Shown here piece by piece: positions 17,401 through 24,758 of a stretch of 64,000 bases of DNA; position 1 is the first letter of the stretch, and each line of letters begins with the position of its first letter. Source of the stretch: Henriciella sp045287255 (GTDB lineage: Bacteria; Pseudomonadota; Alphaproteobacteria; Caulobacterales; Hyphomonadaceae); NCBI RefSeq assembly GCF_045287255.1, contig NZ_CP137142.1, forward strand, positions 558,001-622,000. The letters are read 5' to 3'. Below the pieces are notes generated by a model. That model was given only the letters and a program-made list of their open reading frames with translations, had not been told where the DNA came from and did no database searches. The position numbers and the translations under genes were made by a program.

Positions 17401-18078
17401 TTAAAGCACACCCACAGCCTGCAGGCGCGCTGTTATGGGCGCGAGCATACGTTCGACCGCTTCGGTCGCTGGACGGACCTTGCCATAGGCTGGTAGACCT
17501 TCATCCGCGATCACGAGATCAGCCTCAAACTTGGCTGGGAACGTAAAAGCATAATGGGCCGCACGGACTGTGCCGAGATATTGTGAGAGCACACTTTCAA
17601 CACTGCGCCCACGATCTGTAACATCCCGCCTGATCCGTCGCGCCAGCCGTAAATCATCAGGCGTATCAACATAGATAGACAAATCGATCAGTGGGCGAAT
17701 TTCCGGGATGGAGAGGGCATGAATACCTTCTACAATGATGATCGGTGCCGGGCTCAGCGTAAGGGTTTCAGCTTTGCGATCATGGCGATCATAGTCATAG
17801 ATTGGCTGCTCAATCGTGCGTCCAGCTTTCAGGTCCGCCAGGTGGCGCGCCATCAGTGCGGTCTCTTTGCTGACCGGGTCATCATAATTGACCTTGGCAA
17901 TGATGGCCTCGCGCTGGGCCTCCGTCTCTGCTGAGCCATAGTGGGCCATTGGCCAATAATAGCCATCCTCGGCAAAGACGGTGACACCAACCTCCCGACA
18001 GCGCTCAACCAGCGCATCAGCCACAGTGGATTTTCCGGACCCGGACCCGCCCGTCATGGCAATTAGAAAAGGAGACAT
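17401..18078 (-). CDS. udk: uridine kinase
   Basis: The 225-residue P-loop kinase phosphorylates uridine/cytidine in pyrimidine salvage. It has Walker A GGSGSGKST at residues 10-18, and DGYYWPM and YDYDRHDRKAE for nucleoside binding. The segment IIVEGIHALSIPEI is the Walker B-like region. It lies 9 bp after the fur gene on the same strand. Confidence 0.9.
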   Translation of the reverse strand: MSPFLIAMTGGSGSGKSTVADALVERCREVGVTVFAEDGYYWPMAHYGSAETEAQREAIIAKVNYDDPVSKETALMARHLADLKAGRTIEQPIYDYDRHDRKAETLTLSPAPIIIVEGIHALSIPEIRPLIDLSIYVDTPDDLRLARRIRRDVTDRGRSVESVLSQYLGTVRAAHYAFTFPAKFEADLVIADEGLPAYGKVRPATEAVERMLAPITARLQAVGVL

Positions 18079-18087
18079 GCCTGCGCC

Positions 18088-18507
18088 TTAATCGTGATCT
18101 TTGTCGTCAATGGGCACAGCATAAAGCTCTAGCCGATGATCGACCAGACGATAGCCGTGCGCCCGCGCGACTTCTTCCTGCAGGCGCTCAATCTCTTCAT
18201 TGTGAAACTCGATAACCTTGCCGGACTTAACGTCGATAAGGTGATCATGATGCTCATCAGGCACTTCTTCATAGCGGGCACGACCATCACCGAAGTCATG
18301 GCTTTCGATAATGCCATATTCCTCGAACAGTTTGACAGTGCGATACACGGTGGCCAGAGAGATATTCTTGTCCACCGCATTGGCGCGTTTGTGCAATTCT
18401 TCCGCGTCGGGATGATCATCGGAGCCTGACAGCACGCGCGCAATCACGCGGCGCTGTTCAGTCATTCGCAGGCCTTTTTCAGCACAGAGTTTTTCTAAGC
18501 GATCCAT
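18088..18507 (-). CDS. fur: Fur family metal-responsive regulator
   Basis: The roughly 139-residue Fur protein has a winged helix (LRMTEQRRVIARVL, then SLATVYRTVKLFEEYG as recognition helix) and a dimerisation domain with the metal-binding stretch EVPDEHHDHLIDVKSGKVIEFH. The C-terminal CxxC zinc site is absent, as usual for alphaproteobacterial Fur/Mur proteins, so whether it answers to iron or manganese is open. The start at 18507 is chosen for AGAGG upstream and because it leaves 19 bp after rimI. It sits in the order tsaB-rimI-fur. Confidence 0.92.
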   Translation of the reverse strand: MDRLEKLCAEKGLRMTEQRRVIARVLSGSDDHPDAEELHKRANAVDKNISLATVYRTVKLFEEYGIIESHDFGDGRARYEEVPDEHHDHLIDVKSGKVIEFHNEEIERLQEEVARAHGYRLVDHRLELYAVPIDDKDHD

Positions 18508-18526
18508 ATCAGCCTCTTGCATCGTA

Positions 18527-18994
18527 TTACGGTTGCTGTCCAGCAACCGGACGTGACATCAACATGGCGTCAATCCGCGATCCGTCCAGTCGTTTATAGT
18601 AGGATTTACGTATATTATCCTGTGTAAATCCTTGAGCCGTATAGAAATTGATGGCTCCAGAATTGTCTGCAGCCACATCCAGAAGCAGTCGAGCAACGCC
18701 TTTCTCTCCCAGAATGCGGCTCGCAGCCTGCAATAGCGTGCTCGCCAAACCCTTGCGGCGCTGATGTGGGGCGACGCCAATCGTCAGGATATCTGCTGCA
18801 TCAGGGGTGACTTGCAAAACGATCAGGCCAGACAGTCCGACCTCGCCCGCAATTCCAAGGGCCAGTGTTGAGGGCAGGGCCAGCAGGTCTGCAAAACTAT
18901 CCCGTGTCCACGCCTCACCCTCAGGAAAAGCAGCGTGATGCAGAGCCGCCATTGTGCTGGCATCCTCGGTTTTCAGAATGATCGCGGCGGTCAT
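18527..18994 (-). CDS. rimI: ribosomal protein S18-alanine N-acetyltransferase
   Basis: The 155-residue GNAT enzyme has the acetyl-CoA site VAPHQRRKGLASTLLQAA and the terminal block NSGAINFYTAQGFTQDNIRKSYY typical of RimI. It overlaps tsaB by 4 bp. The position between tsaB and fur supports RimI over a generic acetyltransferase. Confidence 0.85.
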   Translation of the reverse strand: MTAAIILKTEDASTMAALHHAAFPEGEAWTRDSFADLLALPSTLALGIAGEVGLSGLIVLQVTPDAADILTIGVAPHQRRKGLASTLLQAASRILGEKGVARLLLDVAADNSGAINFYTAQGFTQDNIRKSYYKRLDGSRIDAMLMSRPVAGQQP

Positions 18995-19638
18995 GCCAGA
19001 GACTTTCCGCCAGGCAGGGCAGCATCTGGCGCACGGGCATAGCTGGGCCTTGGGGGATGGCTCGCGGGATCAAACACAGCTGTCAGGGCTGCGGCGCGCG
19101 CCGCGCTGGGCTGTGCTACGCGTACGCTGAGGTCCGGTAAGATCTCCTGAAGCGCCGTTGCATTGCCAAACACCATGTGCGGATGGGCATTGAGGAGGTC
19201 GGCGACAGCCTGCAGAGGCATTTCTTCCGGCGGCGCAGTCGCTGCCCCACTGCGAAAGGTTTGGGCCCAATAGGTGATGTCCGGCGGGCGCTTTTGTGCT
19301 GGCAGGAGGACAATGGCCGAGCCCTGCTGGCCATCTGGCAGGGCGGCTTCAAGACTGGAAACCCCAACGCAAGGCACCCCGGTTGCCAAGGCAAGCCCGC
19401 GGGCAAAGGCGACGCCAACGCGTACACCCGTAAAGCTGCCCGGTCCGGTTACGACACCGAAGCGCTCAACCTCTTCAAGAGTAACACCTGCCTGCTCACA
19501 GGCCAGTGCGACCAGTCCCGGCAGACGCGCATCCTGCCCCTTGCGCATCGCTTCAGACAGGTTCGCCAGAACGGTTCCGTCACGCTGAATGGCGACATCA
19601 CATCCGGCCATGGCTGTATGCAGCGCCAGCGTCAGCAT
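18991..19638 (-). CDS. tsaB: tRNA threonylcarbamoyladenosine biosynthesis protein TsaB
   Basis: The 215-residue ASKHA-fold protein is the TsaD partner in making t6A37 of tRNA. It has MLTLALHTAMAGCDVAIQ at the N-terminus and the family signature GVVTGPGSFTGVRVGVAFARGLAL. It starts the tsaB-rimI-fur run on the minus strand. Confidence 0.92.
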   Translation of the reverse strand: MLTLALHTAMAGCDVAIQRDGTVLANLSEAMRKGQDARLPGLVALACEQAGVTLEEVERFGVVTGPGSFTGVRVGVAFARGLALATGVPCVGVSSLEAALPDGQQGSAIVLLPAQKRPPDITYWAQTFRSGAATAPPEEMPLQAVADLLNAHPHMVFGNATALQEILPDLSVRVAQPSAARAAALTAVFDPASHPPRPSYARAPDAALPGGKSLA

Positions 19639-19650
19639 TGCGGAGCCGAT

Positions 19651-20253
19651 CTAAAGGATCTGGCAGGCGTCTTCAAAGGCAAGGCGTGGACTGCGGTCAA
19701 AAATCGTTCCATCATCGCCATGGCCAATATTGCAAAGCCAGTTGGAACGCCAGTTCCTGGTGTCTTCACTGCCGCTGAAAAATTCCTTGTCGACCCCGGC
19801 ATTGTCGAACCCGGACATCGGCCCACAATCAAGCCCCAGTGCCCGCGCCGCGAGCATCAGATAGGCGCCCGATAGCGTCCCATTGCGGAAAGCGGTGAGA
19901 TGGCGATGCTCGTCATTGGCAAACCAGTCCTTCGCCCCAGGATTGTGCGGGAACAGCTCAGGGATTTTCTCATGGAAGTCCAGATCGTGTGAGATGATCA
20001 CCACCCATGGCGCACTCATGGTCTTATCGACATTCCCTTCCATCAGGAATGGGCGTAGGCGTTCCTTGCCCTCGCTGGAGCCGATAAAGGTAAACCGCGC
20101 CGGCGAGCAATTGGCGCTGGTCATCCCCATTTTGGTCAGGTCATAAACCGCCCGGATCAGGGTTTCAGGCACGGGCCGATCCAGCCAGCCATTGAAAGAG
20201 CGGCCATGGCGCCAGATCAGGTCGAGCGCATAATCATTGACGGGGTTCTTCAT
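19651..20253 (-). CDS. nitroreductase-family malonic semialdehyde reductase (RutE-like)
   Basis: The 200-residue flavoprotein of the RutE/HadB subgroup has RSFNGWLDRPVPE for FMN binding, MTSANCSPARFTFI and LGLDCGPMSGFDNAGVD. RutE reduces malonic semialdehyde in uracil catabolism, but no other rut genes are near, so the role may differ. The ATG giving MKNPVNDYALDLIW is the right start; longer versions add 66 residues unlike the family. It lies 12 bp upstream of tsaB. Confidence 0.8.
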   Translation of the reverse strand: MKNPVNDYALDLIWRHGRSFNGWLDRPVPETLIRAVYDLTKMGMTSANCSPARFTFIGSSEGKERLRPFLMEGNVDKTMSAPWVVIISHDLDFHEKIPELFPHNPGAKDWFANDEHRHLTAFRNGTLSGAYLMLAARALGLDCGPMSGFDNAGVDKEFFSGSEDTRNWRSNWLCNIGHGDDGTIFDRSPRLAFEDACQIL

Positions 20254-20428
20254 CTCACTTGAAATCCTATAATGGCGTTTGCAAGCCATAAGAACGCGAT
20301 CCGCCAGCCCTGAAAACCCCTGTTTTGGTTGCAGATAATAGCAAGCTTCCGATATTGGGTTGGGTCTCATACGCGGGGTGTGGGACGAAGCTGACTTTAC
20401 GATAGGATTCCTGAGCAAGCAGTTCTGA

Positions 20429-20878
20429 CTAAGCTGCTCGCTTTTTGCCAATGCGGCCCTTCATTTTCAGGCCATCTCGAATATTGAGGCCCATGAGGGT
20501 CAGATTGAGTGCGCCAGCACAGAGCTCCACGACTTGGATCGTGTAAAACCATACATCAAACGTGCCTGCGCCCGATTTGTAAGCCAGGAAAAATGCAGAC
20601 GGTAGCAAAATGCAAAGCCCGTTCAGTGCAATGATTGGCATTCGCTTCTTTTTTGCGGCTGCCAGAGGGCCTTTCCACTTGGCGCCGATCACCATGCCGG
20701 ATGCGCCAGCGATGGCCATGGCGGGAACAAGTATAATCATGCCACGAAGGATCATCGCCTTCACTGCGGCCACTGTCTCGTGAGATGTGAATAGTTCCGA
20801 ATAGGCTGTGCTGGTCCAGAAACTGAGAATACACAGGAATCCAATGATGCCGGACAGAGCATGAATTTTGGTTTTCAT
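20429..20878 (-). CDS. small four-helix membrane protein
   Basis: The 149-residue protein has four hydrophobic segments (about residues 8-25, 38-65, 80-100 and 110-132) and a basic tail (KMKGRIGKKRAA). Family not recognised. It follows the monooxygenase-like gene by 12 bp on the same strand, so it should be the second gene of the MarR-controlled operon and may be a membrane partner or exporter-like accessory. Confidence 0.65.
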   Translation of the reverse strand: MKTKIHALSGIIGFLCILSFWTSTAYSELFTSHETVAAVKAMILRGMIILVPAMAIAGASGMVIGAKWKGPLAAAKKKRMPIIALNGLCILLPSAFFLAYKSGAGTFDVWFYTIQVVELCAGALNLTLMGLNIRDGLKMKGRIGKKRAA

Positions 20879-20890
20879 GGGATATCCTCC

Positions 20891-21259
20891 TCAATTGGTA
20901 CAGAGATTGGAGACTGCGACGCGCTTAAACAGGTGCGGGGCAGCTGTCGTGCCATTTGGATAGGCCGCCAAAGTCGATTGAAAGTCCGGGTGGGTAAAAG
21001 CCGCACGAAAGTGGGCTGTCGATTCCCAGACAGCGTAGTTGAAAAACATTGTGCTTGGTTCGATGGCTCTGTGAAGCTGTGTGGAGATAAAGCCCGGCTG
21101 CTTCTTCAGCCAGAGAGCATCGGCCTCCCAGGTTTTCACAACGGCATCAATGTGTGTGCGCTCGACTGTGAATGGATTGACGAGGATGACGGGTGTTTCT
21201 TCGGTGCCCAATTGATGCTCAATAGAATAGACGGGATCAAATGCTGTGAGTTCTAACAT
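20891..21259 (-). CDS. antibiotic biosynthesis monooxygenase (ABM)-domain protein
   Basis: The 122-residue ferredoxin-like protein of the ABM/heme-degrading dimeric alpha-beta barrel type has ILVNPFTVERTHIDAVVKTWEAD, then QPGFISTQLHRAI and NYAVWESTAHFRAAF. Such proteins often oxidise quinols or small aromatics without a cofactor. The start at 21259 follows AAGGAG. It is divergent from a MarR gene, with two matching operators between. Confidence 0.8.
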   Translation of the reverse strand: MLELTAFDPVYSIEHQLGTEETPVILVNPFTVERTHIDAVVKTWEADALWLKKQPGFISTQLHRAIEPSTMFFNYAVWESTAHFRAAFTHPDFQSTLAAYPNGTTAAPHLFKRVAVSNLCTN

Positions 21260-21281
21260 GGAAATCTCCTTATTGACCATA

Positions 21282-21297
21282 TGACAACATGCTGTCA
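21282..21297. promoter_or_regulatory. probable MarR operator 1
   Basis: TGACAACATGCTGTCA is an almost perfect 16-bp palindrome, 22 bp upstream of the monooxygenase start. It differs at one base from the second site at 21317. The pair lies between two divergent genes. Confidence 0.75.
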
Positions 21298-21316
21298 ATT
21301 TGATCACAAGCACAGA

Positions 21317-21332
21317 TGACAACATGTTGTCA
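21317..21332. promoter_or_regulatory. probable MarR operator 2
   Basis: TGACAACATGTTGTCA is a perfect 16-bp palindrome, 23 bp before the MarR start codon and 35 bp centre to centre from operator 1. Position and symmetry suggest autorepression together with repression of the divergent operon. Confidence 0.8.
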
Positions 21333-21355
21333 ACATAGGGATAGGTAAGTCGCCA

Positions 21356-21817
21356 ATGGCCAAACACACGCATGCAGGAGCGGCAATGACAGAAATTGTT
21401 CTAGAGGCATTCCGTCTGAATGGCCGATTGCTCGCTGCGGGGGACCGACTTGTTGAGCCGCTGGGGCTGTCAAGCGCGCGATGGCAAGTGCTGGGCGCAA
21501 TACACTTTGCAGAAGCGCCGCAGCCCGTGGCCTGGCTCGCGCGTAGCATGGGACTTTCAAGACAAGGCGTACAGCGGATTGCCAATGAGCTTGAAAAAGA
21601 GGGTCTTGTTGCGTTTGAGCCCAATCCGCATCATCGACGCGCGAACCTGGTCGTCCTGACGGAGCAGGGGCGAGAAGTATATCAAGCCGCCGAGCGCCGA
21701 CAGATTGAGTGGGTGAATGCGCTTAGCCGTGACTTTACTGTTGATGATATTCAATGCGCGTTAAAAGTGATGACGGCTATGCGTTCTCGGCTCGAAGAGA
21801 ATTCGAGGATGGAATAG
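21356..21817 (+). CDS. MarR family transcriptional regulator
   Basis: The 153-residue winged-helix protein has LSSARWQVLGAIHFA, the recognition helix segment LARSMGLSRQGVQRIANELEKEG and the wing NPHHRRANLVVLTEQG. Its divergent target is the ABM-domain / membrane-protein operon, with two identical-type palindromes between. The inducer is unknown; a phenolic or quinone would fit the target. Confidence 0.88.
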   Translation: MAKHTHAGAAMTEIVLEAFRLNGRLLAAGDRLVEPLGLSSARWQVLGAIHFAEAPQPVAWLARSMGLSRQGVQRIANELEKEGLVAFEPNPHHRRANLVVLTEQGREVYQAAERRQIEWVNALSRDFTVDDIQCALKVMTAMRSRLEENSRME

Positions 21818-21837
21818 TCGCAGCGTACACGCGTGAT

Positions 21838-22335
21838 TTAACGACAAGCAGCAGCGGCGCGGTCTATGGCTGCGGCGGATCCGGATAAGGAGAAGTGATA
21901 GGTCACTCTCGTATTACGCTGTGAGGTGGCTTGCACACGCAGCTCGCTACCCTGGCGCAGGGCGCTGACCAGTTTCGGGTCATCGCTATCCATGGCAAAG
22001 GCTTCCTGGCCCATGCCATAGAGCGTGTAGTTGGCACGGCCGACATGCGCCTTGCCAGGAAGGTCTTGTCGTAACTGATAGCCAACACGCAGGCTGGGCT
22101 GGTTGCGCGCTTTGCCCGATTTCCAGCTCGACACATAGAACCAGACATCGCCATGTTGGGCTGATCTTGGCGCTTTATCGGTCGCCTGTGTCGCCGCATA
22201 GCAAAGGGTTTCGCCGCCGACGATTTCTGTGAAGACTTTCCAATCCTTGTATTGGCCAACCGCTGATGGGGTCGCGTGTGCGGCTCCTGCGATCAGAATA
22301 CCGGCCAGCATCACAAAAACGTGTCTCGACAACAT
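21838..22335 (-). CDS. invasion-associated locus B (IalB) family protein
   Basis: The 165-residue periplasmic protein has a signal peptide (cleavage near AHATPS), the QYKDWKVFTEI opening and FYVSSWKSGKARNQPSLRVGYQL, as in IalB proteins. The function outside Bartonella is unknown. It is divergent from an ECF sigma gene; both upstream regions contain an ATAGGGT...TAA-type promoter candidate, so it may be a target of that sigma factor. Confidence 0.82.
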   Translation of the reverse strand: MLSRHVFVMLAGILIAGAAHATPSAVGQYKDWKVFTEIVGGETLCYAATQATDKAPRSAQHGDVWFYVSSWKSGKARNQPSLRVGYQLRQDLPGKAHVGRANYTLYGMGQEAFAMDSDDPKLVSALRQGSELRVQATSQRNTRVTYHFSLSGSAAAIDRAAAACR

Positions 22336-22357
22336 ATATCATCTCCGATATGCAATA

Positions 22358-22414
22358 CTTTATTCGAACATACCCTATTTCATTGCATGCGATAGGGTTA
22401 AGGCCGAAATAAGA
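22358..22414. promoter_or_regulatory. candidate divergent ECF-type promoters
   Basis: Both strands carry ATAGGGT followed downstream by AATAARR: on plus ATAGGGT 22392-22398 and AATAAGA 22408-22414; on minus ATAGGGT 22378-22372 and AATAAAG 22364-22358. The resemblance to the GATnn/TAAG type promoters of ChrR-linked sigma factors is modest and the spacings differ by two bases. Confidence 0.35.
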
Positions 22415-22517
22415 CGCACAAGATTAACGGGTTATCATGACACGATTGTCTCGCAGAGGTTGCATTTCCCCCAGAATGGGCGCTTTATACGAGTATACTG
22501 CGCTAGAGGGGACAGAC

Positions 22518-23099
22518 GTGTCACTTGAGACCACCGGCAATGACACTGGCGAGCGTGAGCATCTCGCCAGATGTGTCCAGCAGATCGCCAAGACGCGGTC
22601 GCGGACAGCCTTTGCCGAAATCTTTGAATACTTCGCGCCGCGTCTGAAATCCTATCTGGTGCGTCTGGGCAGTGATGCCAATGGCGCTGAAGAAATTGTT
22701 CAGGAGGTCATGCTGAATGTCTGGCGCAAGGCGGATCAATATGACCAGCGTCAGGCGTCGGTCTCGACCTGGATTTTCCGCATTGCCCGCAATCGCCGGA
22801 TCGACAGTCACCGCCGGATGAACAAGCCGGAGCTGGATGCCGAAGATCCCATGCTGCACCCGGCCAAGATTGAAGAACCGGACATTACGGTGAACCGGGC
22901 GCAGGTCGAAACAGTGGTTCGTCGTCAGCTTGAGACGCTTCCAGATGATCAGCTCGTCTTGCTCAAGGCTGCCTTTTATGAGGGGCTATCGCACTCACAG
23001 ATTGCCAAGAAGTTCGGACTGCCGCTTGGCACTGTGAAGTCCAGAATCCGTATAGCTTTCCAGCGTCTTAAGGGTCAGCTGGAACGCGACCAACACTAA
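22518..23099 (+). CDS. ECF RNA polymerase sigma factor (RpoE/ChrR type)
   Basis: The roughly 193-residue sigma factor has region 2 (AFAEIFEYFAPRLKSYLVRLG, EEIVQEVMLNVWRKADQYD, STWIFRIARNRRIDSHRR) and region 4 (LPDDQLVLLKAAFYEGLSHSQIAKKFGLPLGTVKSRIRIAFQRLK). It is of the ECF11-like type that pairs with ChrR anti-sigma factors, the singlet-oxygen response in Rhodobacter. The GTG at 22518, with GAGGGG upstream, gives the normal N-terminus; an in-frame ATG at 22437 would add 27 unusual residues. The ChrR-like gene follows. Confidence 0.9.
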   Translation: MSLETTGNDTGEREHLARCVQQIAKTRSRTAFAEIFEYFAPRLKSYLVRLGSDANGAEEIVQEVMLNVWRKADQYDQRQASVSTWIFRIARNRRIDSHRRMNKPELDAEDPMLHPAKIEEPDITVNRAQVETVVRRQLETLPDDQLVLLKAAFYEGLSHSQIAKKFGLPLGTVKSRIRIAFQRLKGQLERDQH

Positions 23100-23195
23100 A
23101 CGTACTGCAATCGGAGGCTGCGTTTGCTTGACGATAACCATCCCCAGTCAATATCGCTAAGACGAGGGAAGAACACAACCAAGGTCGGCGATGAT

Positions 23196-23867
23196 ATGCG
23201 CATAGCCAGCGTAAATGATTTTGGAGAGGTCTACAGCGCCTATGCTGCGGGGTGTCTGGACCCGGCCTTTGCGCTGATGGTTGAGACCCAAGCGGCCCTT
23301 AAGCCTGAGGTCAGCCGTGCAGTTGCTCATGCTGAAACGATTGCCGGGATCTGCCTTGAGGGCGAGGAAGCCCTAGCGGTCTCCGATCAGGCGCTTGCCA
23401 AAACGATGGCGATGATTGATGCTTTCGAGGATCGCCCTGTCGCTCAGACAAGCTGTGCCAAATCAGCTTGCGCAGCTTTGGATGAATTGCTCGCGCTACC
23501 TGATCCGCTCCGCGATGACGCGATCAATGCGGCTGGGGCGTCTGGCTGGCAGAACCTGACACCCGGTGTGCGTCGCCTCAAGCTCGATATCGGCAGCGCG
23601 GCTGAGGTCGAGCTGTACCGGATTGAGCCGGGTGCGCGCGTGCCCGAGCATAGCCATAAGGGCAATGAATACACACTGGTTGTCTCTGGTGGTTTCAGTG
23701 ATGGTCAGGGCAGCTATGGCCCGGGCGATCTGTGCGTCAAAGGCGAAACCGATACCCACCAGCCGGTTGGTGATATGGATGGGGTCTGCTTCGCACTGGC
23801 CGTCCATGAAGGCGGCCTGCGCTTTACCGGCCTGATGGGCGTCGTGCAGCGGCTTCTGGGCCAGTAA
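23196..23867 (+). CDS. ChrR-like cupin anti-sigma factor lacking the N-terminal zinc ligands
   Basis: The 223-residue protein has the two-domain ChrR layout. The C-terminal cupin keeps its metal ligands (PEHSHKGNEYTLVV and TDTHQPVG, equivalent to His141, His143, Glu147 and His177 of Rhodobacter ChrR). The N-terminal anti-sigma domain aligns (VYSAYAAGCLDPAFALMVETQAAL), but the zinc ligands His6, His31, Cys35 and Cys38 are all replaced. The chosen ATG gives the same N-terminal length as ChrR; a TTG at 23124 with GGAGG upstream would add 24 residues. It is cotranscribed with the sigma gene. Confidence 0.8.
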   Translation: MRIASVNDFGEVYSAYAAGCLDPAFALMVETQAALKPEVSRAVAHAETIAGICLEGEEALAVSDQALAKTMAMIDAFEDRPVAQTSCAKSACAALDELLALPDPLRDDAINAAGASGWQNLTPGVRRLKLDIGSAAEVELYRIEPGARVPEHSHKGNEYTLVVSGGFSDGQGSYGPGDLCVKGETDTHQPVGDMDGVCFALAVHEGGLRFTGLMGVVQRLLGQ

Positions 23868-23942
23868 TCACCCTTTCCCAGCGTTATCCTCGACAGCGCC
23901 GGACTTAGCTCTACCTGCCTCCCATATAGGACGGGAGGCCTC

Positions 23943-24608
23943 ATGATTATTGTTCATCATCTCGAAAATTCACGCTCACAGCGTGTGCTCTGGCTCTTGG
24001 AGGAGCTTGAGGTCTCGTATGAGGTCAAACGCTATGATCGCGATCCGGTGACCAATCTCGGGCCGCCGGAATTGTATGAGGTTCACCCGCTCGGCAAGTC
24101 CCCGGTGATTACCGATGGGGAGATTACTGTCGCTGAAACCGGGGCGATTTTTGAGTATCTGATTGAGGCTTATGACAAGGGTCACCGCCTGAAACCGGAA
24201 GCCGGAACCCAGGCTGCACGCGACTATACCTATTGGCTGCATTATGCCGAAGGCTCGGCGATGACCAATCTACTGCTCAAGCTGGTTTTCTCGCGTCTGC
24301 CGGAGAATGCGCCTTTTCTGGCCAAGCCCCTCGTGAAAGGCATCTCCTCCAAAGTTGAAAGCAGCTTCATCGATCCGCGCATCGCCGAACATGCCAAATG
24401 GTGGAATGATAGACTCGCCGACACGGGTTACTTCGTCGGCGATAGCCTGACAGCGGCTGACATCATGATGAGCTTCCCTTTAGAGGCTGCTGCTAGCCGC
24501 GCTGACCTGTCAGCTTTGCCCAATATCAAAGCCTTTGTCGCCAAAGTGCAGGCGCTGCCGACCTATAAAAGAGCGCTGGAGCGCGGCGGGCCTTATGCCT
24601 ATGCCTGA
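23943..24608 (+). CDS. glutathione S-transferase
   Basis: The 221-residue GST has an N-terminal thioredoxin-like domain (VHHLENSRSQRVLWLLEELEVSYE; glutathione-binding VHPLGKSPVITDGEITVAETGAIFEYL) and a helical C-terminal domain (GYFVGDSLTAADIMMSFPLEAA). The Ser of NSRSQR is the likely catalytic residue. It is close to yeast Gtt1-type/fungal-like bacterial GSTs. A link to the preceding oxidative-stress sigma pair is plausible but not shown. Confidence 0.9.
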   Translation: MIIVHHLENSRSQRVLWLLEELEVSYEVKRYDRDPVTNLGPPELYEVHPLGKSPVITDGEITVAETGAIFEYLIEAYDKGHRLKPEAGTQAARDYTYWLHYAEGSAMTNLLLKLVFSRLPENAPFLAKPLVKGISSKVESSFIDPRIAEHAKWWNDRLADTGYFVGDSLTAADIMMSFPLEAAASRADLSALPNIKAFVAKVQALPTYKRALERGGPYAYA

Positions 24609-24758
24609 GTCTAGAAGTATCGATATCGGTATCTGCATCCGCGCTGTCTGCGAGACATTGCCTGTATTGAGCAGGTCTCAACCAAGTTCGGTTTTCGCTT
24701 TTAACGCGAGTGATTTGCTGCTTTCATAACCACGTCCATAAATCAGGAGCGCCTCCCC

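Noticed and set aside
20891..21373. Longer start for the ABM protein, at 21373
   Set aside because: It would run through both MarR operators; the ATG at 21259 has AAGGAG and the family N-terminus.
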